Source: Mycobacterium sp. (GTDB taxonomy: Bacteria > Actinomycetota > Actinomycetes > Mycobacteriales > Mycobacteriaceae). From it: DNA of 11,989 nucleotides. Each line of letters opens with the position of its first letter. Position 1 is the first letter of the stretch. Shown in pieces: positions 6,451 to 11,989 of this stretch. A program made the position numbers and the translations under genes. The notes under the pieces were generated by a model. The model searched no databases, was not told the DNA's origin, and saw only the letters and a list, made by a program, of their open reading frames with translations. The DNA lies in contig JAOPWF010000309.1 of the NCBI GenBank assembly GCA_025965815.1, positions 1 through 11,989 on the forward strand, written 5' to 3'.

Positions 6451-7512
6451 TCAGCGGGTGTGCAGGCCGGCGACCGCTTGCTTCAGCGCCGCCGCCGCAC
6501 GGTGCGACGCGGGAAGATCTTCGCCTTCGGCCGCCTGCCGGAGCTCCTGCAACGCGTTGTCGACGGGCCCCGCGGCATCCACCCCGTGCCGCGTGCGCTC
6601 CCAGACCCGATCCAGGGCTGCCACATCGCCAAGCACCGCTCCTCCGTCGTCGGCCGCGACATCGACCGGAATCTGATCTGCCCACAAGGCCAGACGGCCC
6701 AGGTCGACATCGACCGCCCGTTGGTACAGCAACCGCAGGTCGAGCTCGTTCTCGGCGACCCGCAGCGCAGCCGACCGCGCGGACCCCCAGTCCCTGACAT
6801 CTGTAGCGGTGGTGAGCTCGCCAATGTCTCGTTTCATCTGGGACTCCAATTGCGGCGGAATTCCCTTGGCGCGCAGCGCCCCCCACGCCTGATCCAGCGC
6901 CGGAACGGCTTGCTTCACGCGTTCTTCAGCGGAGACGGCGACGGCCTCGAAGACCCCTCGAGCCGCAGCCGAGAGCGCGCCGAACTCGGCGGGAGCCGGA
7001 CCCGGCCGACGGTCGGTCGGCGACGCCAGCGACACCGCCTCGAGGTCACCGGCAGGGTCTCCGGTGGAGAACTCACCGTATCCCGGGGCGAAGGTCTTCC
7101 CCTCCCGCGTGCCGTCCATGTGCAGCTCACTGACTTCCATTGCGCCACTGATGTTTCCGCTCGGGCCGGCGACGTTCTCGTCGACCTTTTCGACCCGCAC
7201 CTCCTCGAACACCACCTCCGGGACGTTCTCCGGGCGGTACACGTCACCGGGATGCGGGTCGGCCGGCATGATCATCGCGGCCGGTGTCTTGTCGTCGACC
7301 AGCCAGGTCCCCGAAGTGTCGGCGACCTTGCCGTCCTCGAAAGCCGAGAAATCCTCACCGAAGTACCACACCGAGCCGTCGTCGGCCTGGGCGTAACGGT
7401 CGATGGCCACCTCTTGGATCCGGCCGTCCGAATATGCGACGTACTGAATGATCGCGGTGTCGACCGTCGTGCCGCGATACGGCGTCGCCTTGATCTCCGG
7501 CATGAGGGTCAC
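6451..7512 (-). CDS. Conserved hypothetical two-part protein; 5' end damaged or start uncertain
   Basis: From GTG 7512 the product is 353 residues. The N-terminal half is beta-rich (VDTAIIQYVAYSDGRIQEVA, then WYFGEDFSAFEDGKV and AAMIMPADPHPGDVYRPENV). The C-terminal part (from about residue 190) is Ala-rich and helical, like a helical bundle. The same frame continues upstream of the GTG with natural-looking sequence (GDKTNDCLPVAPDSERVDL, then SHPTPVTHRLHPTSRVEQII and YGGHVDGKPFRTE) to a stop at 7759-7761, with no ATG, GTG or TTG start. The intact gene probably began near GTG 7762, 12 bp after the PepSY stop; that GTG opens MNTGAIRRR in another frame. The ancestral N-terminus was probably a secretion or lipoprotein signal, now broken, so localisation is uncertain. 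I do not recognise a named family. Confidence 0.7.
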   Translation of the reverse strand: MTLMPEIKATPYRGTTVDTAIIQYVAYSDGRIQEVAIDRYAQADDGSVWYFGEDFSAFEDGKVADTSGTWLVDDKTPAAMIMPADPHPGDVYRPENVPEVVFEEVRVEKVDENVAGPSGNISGAMEVSELHMDGTREGKTFAPGYGEFSTGDPAGDLEAVSLASPTDRRPGPAPAEFGALSAAARGVFEAVAVSAEERVKQAVPALDQAWGALRAKGIPPQLESQMKRDIGELTTATDVRDWGSARSAALRVAENELDLRLLYQRAVDVDLGRLALWADQIPVDVAADDGGAVLGDVAALDRVWERTRHGVDAAGPVDNALQELRQAAEGEDLPASHRAAAALKQAVAGLHTR

Positions 7513-7774
7513 CTCGGTGCGGAATGGCTTGCCGTCGACGTGACCGCCGTAAATTATCTGCTCAACACGACTGGTCGGATGTAGCCGGTGGGTGACCGGG
7601 GTCGGGTGGCTGAACTTCGGTGCGCCGAGATCGACGCGTTCGCTGTCCGGCGCGACGGGCAGGCAGTCATTTGTCTTGTCGCCGGCTTCGGTAACGGCCT
7701 TGATGCAGTCCGCCGCGACAAGAGCTGAGTCTCTACCGGCGGCGGATCGCGCCGGTGTTCACCGCCGTGATCCC

Positions 7775-8119
7775 TTAGTTGCCGCCGTCGGGCCCGTCAG
7801 GCGCGTTGTCGTCAACGCCCGCCGGCTCGGTCTTGCTACCGACGACGTGGAACTGCTGGTCGAGCTGGACGTCGGTCTGCCTGCCGTCAGCCAGAGTCAC
7901 CTCGACTTGGTAGTAGCTTTCCTCGTCGCCGACCTTGGTCTGGGTGATGGTCCCCCCGCCGGTGAACGTCAACGCAGCGGCGCTTGCCTGCGTCAGTGCG
8001 TCTCCGGTGATCGGCGTTTCGTTGCTGTCGTCGGGCTGCGCCACGGCGATACCCGTGCCGAGCGTGATGACCAGCGCGGCGACACCGGCCGCCATAACGC
8101 CGGCTTTCTTGACCTGCAT
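7775..8119 (-). CDS. Exported PepSY-domain protein
   Basis: This 114-residue protein has a signal peptide (residues 1-27: MQVKK, a hydrophobic core, cleavage after GIAVA). One PepSY domain follows at about 38-92: GDALTQASAAALTFTGGGTI, then SYYQVEVTLADGRQTDVQLD and FHVV, the usual helix plus antiparallel sheet ending in a D-x-x-hydrophobic pattern. The tail is acidic and Gly/Asp-rich. PepSY domains occur in propeptides and extracytoplasmic proteins that inhibit proteases or sense the envelope; the exact role is unknown. AAGGAG at 8126-8131 (minus strand) lies 6 nt from the ATG at 8119, which favours it over the ATG at 8123. It is the first gene of the minus-strand group leading to the sigma factor. 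Confidence 0.88.
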   Translation of the reverse strand: MQVKKAGVMAAGVAALVITLGTGIAVAQPDDSNETPITGDALTQASAAALTFTGGGTITQTKVGDEESYYQVEVTLADGRQTDVQLDQQFHVVGSKTEPAGVDDNAPDGPDGGN

Positions 8120-8323
8120 GCATGACTCCTTGGCTGAAACCAGTGACAGCGATAAGGCTGCCGCAGACTTCCTGACAACAGCCTGAACGGCCAGGTGTCC
8201 TCAGCTCTGTGGTCCGTGCGCAGCGTCACCTCGAGGCGAGCGCCGCCGAGCGGAGATCTGGAGATCATCAGTCCCGGCGGCCCTTGCCGCAGTCTGGACG
8301 AAACTGGTTGACTGGATACAACA

Positions 8324-8711
8324 ATGAGCATCACGTTCAACACACCATCGTCGCCGCGCACGACAAGCGGCAGTCCGCGGCATTCTTCACCGAGCTGTTC
8401 GGCCTGCCCGACGCGGTGCCCGTGGGTCATTTCCTGGCGGTCACCCTCGAACACGGCGTCAGTCTCGACTACGCCGAGGGCCGCAAGAACACCCGATCCC
8501 GCCGCAGCACTACGCCTTCCTGGTCTCCGAGGACGACTTCGACGCGATCTACGGCAAGATCCGCACGCGCAGTCTCGAACACTGGGCAGACCCGCGCGGA
8601 TCCCGGCCCAACGAGATCAATCAAAACGACGGCGGGCGGGGCGTCTACTTCTGCGACCCTGCCGGCCACTACATCGAGATCATCACGCGCCCGTACGGCT
8701 CGGGCGGTTAG
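8324..8711 (+). pseudogene. Frameshifted VOC-family glyoxalase-like protein
   Basis: Three pieces in three frames make one VOC protein. ATG 8324 gives MSITFN. After one base lost near 8341 (AACAC where AACCAC is expected), the next frame gives HTIVAAHDKRQSAAFFTELF, FLAVTLEHGVSLDYAEG. After a second lost base near 8480, the third frame gives IPPQHYAFLVSEDDFDAIYG, GRGVYFCDPAGHYIEIITRP and a TAG at 8709-8711. The repaired product is about 129 residues. The three residues expected to bind metal are all present in the repaired version (His of HTIV, His of HYAF, Glu of IEIITRP), so the damage looks recent. Substrate unknown. No clear Shine-Dalgarno is seen. The last 4 bp overlap the 3' end of the convergent Rrf2 gene. 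Sequencing or assembly error is the main alternative. Confidence 0.75.
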
Positions 8712-9193
8712 CCGGCCCCGCGGCTCCGGTGTCCGCGCTGCTCCTCCTGCGACCGGTAGTTGTCGGCGAGCCCGCTGACGTGCTCAGGCAGCGACCCCGC
8801 GGCGACGTCGGCCAGGCTTGTCTCTTCCAGCACGGACCGCATGCTGGCCCGTAGCGCCCGCCACACGTCCGTCAGCGCCGCGGTCGGACCGGAGTAGGAC
8901 AGGTCGCCCAGCCCGATGTCCTTGACGCTGGCCAGCGGACCGTCGATGCACCGCAGCACATCGGCGATGCTGATGTCGGCGGCCGGGCGGGCAAGCTCGT
9001 AGCCGCCGTCGCGGCCGCGGTGACTCCGGACCAGCCGGTCGGTGCGCAGATCGGACAGGATGTCGACCAGGAACTGCGGCGGGATCGCCTGCGCCCTGGC
9101 CAGGTCATCGGTCTTGACCAGCACGCCGTCATCGACGGTGGCCAGCTGGATCATGGCCCGGACGGCGTACTCCGCCTTGGCCGACATGCGCAT
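8708..9193 (-). CDS. Rrf2-family transcriptional regulator, no Fe-S cysteines
   Basis: From ATG 9193 the product is 161 residues, starting [18 protein letters not shown], the classic Rrf2 start. It continues with the winged helix-turn-helix ([20 protein letters not shown], then [15 protein letters not shown] as the wing) and [14 protein letters not shown]. The open frame extends to 9409 but only as Arg-rich shadow of the upstream gene, so the internal ATG is right. The three-cysteine cluster that holds Fe-S in IscR/NsrR is absent; the only cysteine is in LRCIDG. That resembles CymR, the Fe-S-free Rrf2 regulator of cysteine metabolism in Bacillus. An Rrf2 gene next to cysDN is also known in M. 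tuberculosis (Rv1287, from memory). Control of sulfate assimilation is therefore likely but inferred. It lies 17 bp downstream of the isochorismatase gene. Confidence 0.9.
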   Translation of the reverse strand: MRMSAKAEYAVRAMIQLATVDDGVLVKTDDLARAQAIPPQFLVDILSDLRTDRLVRSHRGRDGGYELARPAADISIADVLRCIDGPLASVKDIGLGDLSYSGPTAALTDVWRALRASMRSVLEETSLADVAAGSLPEHVSGLADNYRSQEEQRGHRSRGAG

Positions 9194-9210
9194 TGTCCGA
9201 ATTCTGCCAG

Positions 9211-9810
9211 TCAGTCCGGGATGGCCTGGGCGGTGGGCACGACGACGGCGAACAGATCGGCCATGGCGGCCAGACTGGCGGCCTGCATGTCCGCCGCGGG
9301 CACCGAGGTGGCGTTCACGCCGGGCAGAGCGCGGGTCGCGGTGGCCGACGCCACCACCGTCGGCGCATACCCGAGGTTGAACGCGGCGCGCGCCGTGGAG
9401 TTCACGCACATGTGCGTCATGAACCCGGCGATCACCAGGTTCGAAGCGTTGGCCGCCTTGAGCCGCTCGTCCAGGTCGGTCTCCACGAACGAGTTCGGGT
9501 AGTTCTTCACCACCACCGGTTCACCCTCACGAGGTGCCACCCGGTCGACGATCGCGCCGCTCTCGCCGTCGATGTCGTACAGCGACCCCGGGCCGTCGGA
9601 GTGTTGGATATGGATGATCGGGATCCCCGCCGAACGCGCCCGGTCGAGCAGCGCGGCGGCCTCGTCGAGTGCAGGCTGCACACCTTCCAATTCCATGACG
9701 CCGTTGGTGTAGGTGTTCTGGCAGTCGATCATGATCAGGGTCGACTCCGCCAGACCGACCGGTTCGACCGGCAGACCGGACAGCGCGCGCAGCGTGGTGA
9801 GCTCAGCCAT
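9211..9810 (-). CDS. Isochorismatase-family cysteine hydrolase
   Basis: The 199-residue product has the complete catalytic triad of the cysteine hydrolase superfamily: Asp29 in LIMIDCQN, Lys102 in [10 protein letters not shown] and Cys135 in [15 protein letters not shown], with the usual non-prolyl cis-peptide context just before the cysteine. Family members hydrolyse isochorismate, nicotinamide, N-carbamoyl compounds or other small amides. This sequence lacks features that would let me choose; the [11 protein letters not shown] and [13 protein letters not shown] context is typical of the broad isochorismatase-like hydrolases. No signal peptide is seen, so it is cytosolic. It sits 33 bp downstream of cysQ and 17 bp upstream of the Rrf2 gene on the same strand, an operon position that hints at a sulfur-linked or sulfur-regulated substrate (inference). 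Confidence 0.88.
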   Translation of the reverse strand: MAELTTLRALSGLPVEPVGLAESTLIMIDCQNTYTNGVMELEGVQPALDEAAALLDRARSAGIPIIHIQHSDGPGSLYDIDGESGAIVDRVAPREGEPVVVKNYPNSFVETDLDERLKAANASNLVIAGFMTHMCVNSTARAAFNLGYAPTVVASATATRALPGVNATSVPAADMQAASLAAMADLFAVVVPTAQAIPD

Positions 9811-9843
9811 CGCACAAACCTACTGCGTTGCGCGCCGGTGCGG

Positions 9844-10608
9844 TCAGCCGGTTACTCCAAGCACCGCGGCAGCCAGTTCGGGTCGACAGATCAGCAGATC
9901 GGGCAACAACGGGTCGGGCTGGTTGTAGCGCAACGGCGAACCGTCGATGCGTGAGGTGTGCAGACCCGCGGCGCGGGCGACCGCCACAGGTGCCGCCGAA
10001 TCCCACTCGTACTGCCCACCGGCGTGCACGTAGACGTCGGCGATGCCCTGGACGATCGATGCGGCCTTCGCGCCGGCGGATCCCATCTCCACGAGCGTGC
10101 CGCCGAGGCGCTCACGCACCTCGAGCGCTATCGCGGGCGGGCGGGTGCGCGACACCACGATCCGCGGTATCGCGGGCGGGGGTGGTGGTTTCGCGACGTG
10201 CGGCGTTGCGAGCGTCATGCCCTGCGCGGGAAGCGCCACCGCGCCCGCGACGAGTTCGCCGGACTGCCACAGCGCAACGTGCACCGCCCAGTCCGCCCGG
10301 CCGAGTTCGGAGAACTCGCGGGTGCCGTCCAGCGGGTCGACGATCCACACCCGGTCGGCCTTGAGCCGCACCGGGTTGTCGATGCCCTCCTCTGACAGCA
10401 CCGCGTCGTCCGGCCGTTCGGCCGCCAGAGCCGCCATCAGGAAGTCATGGGACCGCTTGTCGCCGGCCGACTTCCGCTCGTCAGCACCGGCGTCGGCCAA
10501 CTCGGCCCGGACTGCCAGCAGTAGCTCGCCCGCCTGCGTCGCCAGCCGCGCGGCGAGCTGGTGATCTGAACCTCTCCCCGTGTCGCTGCGCTCCTGCCCG
10601 CCGGTCAC
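9844..10608 (-). CDS. cysQ: 3'-phosphoadenosine 5'-phosphosulfate / PAP phosphatase CysQ
   Basis: This 254-residue inositol-monophosphatase-fold enzyme removes the 3'-phosphate of PAP and PAPS (some mycobacterial forms also act on fructose-1,6-bisphosphate and inositol phosphate), limiting PAPS build-up in the sulfate pathway. Metal-binding motifs are all visible: GDKRSHDFL (Asp50-Lys51), LSEEG (Glu73-Glu74), WIVDPLDGTREF (Asp91, Asp94) and GGQYEWDSAAPVAVARAAG (Trp202-Asp203). It starts with GTG at 10608, overlapping the cysNC stop by 4 bp (GTGA), so the two are probably translationally coupled. A Pro-rich insert (AKPPPPPAIP, near residues 139-148) sits between the two lobes. No sign of damage. 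Confidence 0.93.
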   Translation of the reverse strand: MTGGQERSDTGRGSDHQLAARLATQAGELLLAVRAELADAGADERKSAGDKRSHDFLMAALAAERPDDAVLSEEGIDNPVRLKADRVWIVDPLDGTREFSELGRADWAVHVALWQSGELVAGAVALPAQGMTLATPHVAKPPPPPAIPRIVVSRTRPPAIALEVRERLGGTLVEMGSAGAKAASIVQGIADVYVHAGGQYEWDSAAPVAVARAAGLHTSRIDGSPLRYNQPDPLLPDLLICRPELAAAVLGVTG

Positions 10609-11989
10609 GACACGATGCCCAGCAGCTCGAGTACCTGTTGCGCCAGTACCTCCGGGCTGTGTCTCGGCGTCAGCCGCAGATCCGGGTTCTTCGGCCGCTG
10701 GTACGGACTGTCGATGCCGGTGAAGTGAGTGATGAGGCCGGCCCGCGCTTTTGCGTAGAGGCCCTTGGGGTCTCGCTTCTCGCAGTCCGCCAGCGGGGTG
10801 TCACAGAACACCTCGAAGAAGTCGAACCCCGCGTCGGCGTGCACCTGACGAGCCAGCTCGCGGTGTTCGGCCAGCGGGCTGATGGCGGGCACCAGCACGA
10901 CCTGTCCGGAATCCGCCAGTAGCGTCGCCACATGCGCCAGCCGGCGCAGGTTCTCCGCCCGGTCGGCCATGCTGAACCCGAGGTCGGCGTTCAGTCCGTG
11001 CCGCAGGTTGTCGCCATCCAGAACGTATGCGGGCGTGCCGCTTTCCAGCAGTTTCTGCTCGACGAGCATCGCCACCGACGACTTGCCGGAACCCGAGAGC
11101 CCGGTGAACCACACAGTGCGCCCGCGTGACAAGCGGTCCTCGGGGCTGACCAGTGACTGGTGCCGCACCGTGTTCGGAGTCGACACGCGTTCTGCGGCAT
11201 TGCGGACGTCGCGCAGCACCATGCCCGCGGCCACAGTGCCGTTGGCATCCGGATCGATCAGGATGAACGACCCGGTGTTGGCGTTGCGGGTGTACTCGTC
11301 GAGCAGCAGCGGCACCTGCGTGCGCAGGCTGATGCGGCCGAGTTCGTTGAGCTTCAACGCCGTTGCCGACTTGTCGCTGTGCAGGGTGTTGACATCGAGC
11401 CGGTAGTCCAGGGCGGTCACCCGTGCGCGGGTGGTCCTGGTGGTGTGCTTGATGACGTAATCGCGCCCGGGCTCCAACGCTGACCCGTCCGCCATCCAGC
11501 ACACCGTCGCGTCGAAGTCCTGGGTCACCCGGGGCTGGTTGTGGGTCCGTGCGATCAGGTCACCGCGGGAGATGTCGATATCGTCGGCCAGGCTGACCGA
11601 GACCGCCATCGGCGGGAAGGCCTCGTCCACCGGCCCGGTGGGGCCCTCGATCGCAATGATCCGGCTGGTCTTGCCCGTCGGCAGCACGACGACCTCGTCA
11701 CCCGGTCGCATCACGCCGCTCGCGACCGTGCCCGCGTAACTGCGGTGGTCCTGATGTTCGTGGGTCTGCGGCCGGATCACGTACTGCACGGGGAACCGCA
11801 CGTCGACCAGGTTGCGGTCGCCGGCGATGTAGACCTCTTCGAGGTGGGACAGCAGCGCCGGGCCCTCGTACCACGGCGTCAGCGCGGACTTCGTCACCAC
11901 GTTGTCGCCGTTCAGCGCTGATATCGGGATGGTGGTCACGTCGTGGACATCCAGCCGCGCGGCGAACGCTTGAAAATCGTCCCGGATCT
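10605..11989 (-). CDS. cysNC: Bifunctional sulfate adenylyltransferase subunit 1 / adenylylsulfate kinase CysNC (5' end outside window)
   Basis: The visible 461 codons run off the right edge. The frame is open to 11989 and the first residues (RDDFQAFAARLDVHDV, then TTIPISALNGDNVV) are the end of an EF-Tu-like GTPase domain, so the P-loop, DxxG and NKxD motifs lie outside. EF-Tu domain II (VQYVIRPQTHEHQDHRSYAG) and domain III (CWMADGSALEPGRDYVIKHT, FILIDPDANGTVAAGMV) follow. From about position 11130 leftwards comes the APS kinase CysC domain: P-loop GLSGSGKS, LDGDNLRHGLNADLGFS, ISPLAEHR and GLYAKARAGLI. With CysD the CysN part makes APS from sulfate and ATP, powered by GTP; CysC phosphorylates APS to PAPS. 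cysD is expected just outside the window. The gene heads the group cysNC-cysQ-isochorismatase-Rrf2. Confidence 0.95.
   Translation of the reverse strand, partial: IRDDFQAFAARLDVHDVTTIPISALNGDNVVTKSALTPWYEGPALLSHLEEVYIAGDRNLVDVRFPVQYVIRPQTHEHQDHRSYAGTVASGVMRPGDEVVVLPTGKTSRIIAIEGPTGPVDEAFPPMAVSVSLADDIDISRGDLIARTHNQPRVTQDFDATVCWMADGSALEPGRDYVIKHTTRTTRARVTALDYRLDVNTLHSDKSATALKLNELGRISLRTQVPLLLDEYTRNANTGSFILIDPDANGTVAAGMVLRDVRNAAERVSTPNTVRHQSLVSPEDRLSRGRTVWFTGLSGSGKSSVAMLVEQKLLESGTPAYVLDGDNLRHGLNADLGFSMADRAENLRRLAHVATLLADSGQVVLVPAISPLAEHRELARQVHADAGFDFFEVFCDTPLADCEKRDPKGLYAKARAGLITHFTGIDSPYQRPKNPDLRLTPRHSPEVLAQQVLELLGIVS

Noticed and set aside
6407..6886. N-terminal extension of the PPOX ORF to 6886
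   Set aside because: The added residues are Arg/Gly/Ala-rich and overlap the 6451 gene in another frame; the fold starts at MTVELSDVV.
6448..7584. 378-codon plus-strand ORF
   Set aside because: Antisense shadow of the 6451 gene; Arg/His-rich with no domain.
8120..8323. Extra gene between PepSY and the VOC pseudogene
   Set aside because: ORFs here are short, Arg-rich and without a recognisable start context. Only the PepSY ribosome binding site (8126-8131) is supported.
9194..9409. N-terminal extension of the Rrf2 ORF to 9409
   Set aside because: The extension is Arg/Gly-rich shadow of the isochorismatase gene; the family consensus starts at [11 protein letters not shown].

Overview
The window is GC-rich with dense, mostly minus-strand coding. 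Gene content points to a Mycobacterium/Mycolicibacterium chromosome: a fused cysNC sulfate-activation gene next to cysQ and an Rrf2 regulator, a SigG-type ECF sigma factor, F420-type PPOX and LLM oxidoreductases, and exported proteins with Ala-x-Ala|Asp-Pro signal peptide ends. Species is not resolvable from the sequence alone.

Layout. 1-180: unassigned DNA ending in a sequence that looks like the 3' end of a tRNA (T-arm plus acceptor 3' strand) without its 5' half, possibly the far attachment site of an integrated element lying to the left. 180-1294: decayed or sparse DNA with a promoter, a frameshifted monooxygenase-like gene (495-798) and two doubtful small ORFs. 1295-2569 (-): a secreted, membrane-anchored protein with a Pro/Val repeat stalk. 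2570-2968: non-coding. 2969-3387 (+): a frameshifted secreted Pro-rich protein. 3389-4282 (-): an LLM-type F420 oxidoreductase. 4348-5002 (+): a frameshifted VOC gene followed directly by the 3' fragment of a DUF4097-like gene. 4995-8119 (-): a probable operon in the order PepSY protein, conserved hypothetical with a damaged 5' end, PPOX enzyme, ECF sigma factor. 8324-8711 (+): a second frameshifted VOC gene. 8708-11989 (-): a sulfate-activation operon in the order cysNC (5' end outside the window), cysQ, isochorismatase-like hydrolase, Rrf2 regulator.

How the genes work together. CysNC makes APS and PAPS and CysQ removes the phosphate from PAPS/PAP. The Rrf2 protein at the operon's end lacks the Fe-S cysteines and may be a CymR-like sulfur-status regulator (inference). 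In the sigma operon the PPOX stop and sigma start overlap by 4 bp, suggesting coupled translation. No anti-sigma gene is seen and the sigma factor carries its own C-terminal SnoaL-like domain.

The most striking pattern is that every recognisable plus-strand protein gene here is broken, by at least eight small indels or a truncation in about 1.7 kb, while the roughly 9 kb of minus-strand genes are open apart from one damaged 5' end. That asymmetry argues for real, selective gene decay rather than uniform sequencing error, although several indels lie in C/G runs and assembly error cannot be excluded from sequence alone. I found no convincing new multi-gene system.
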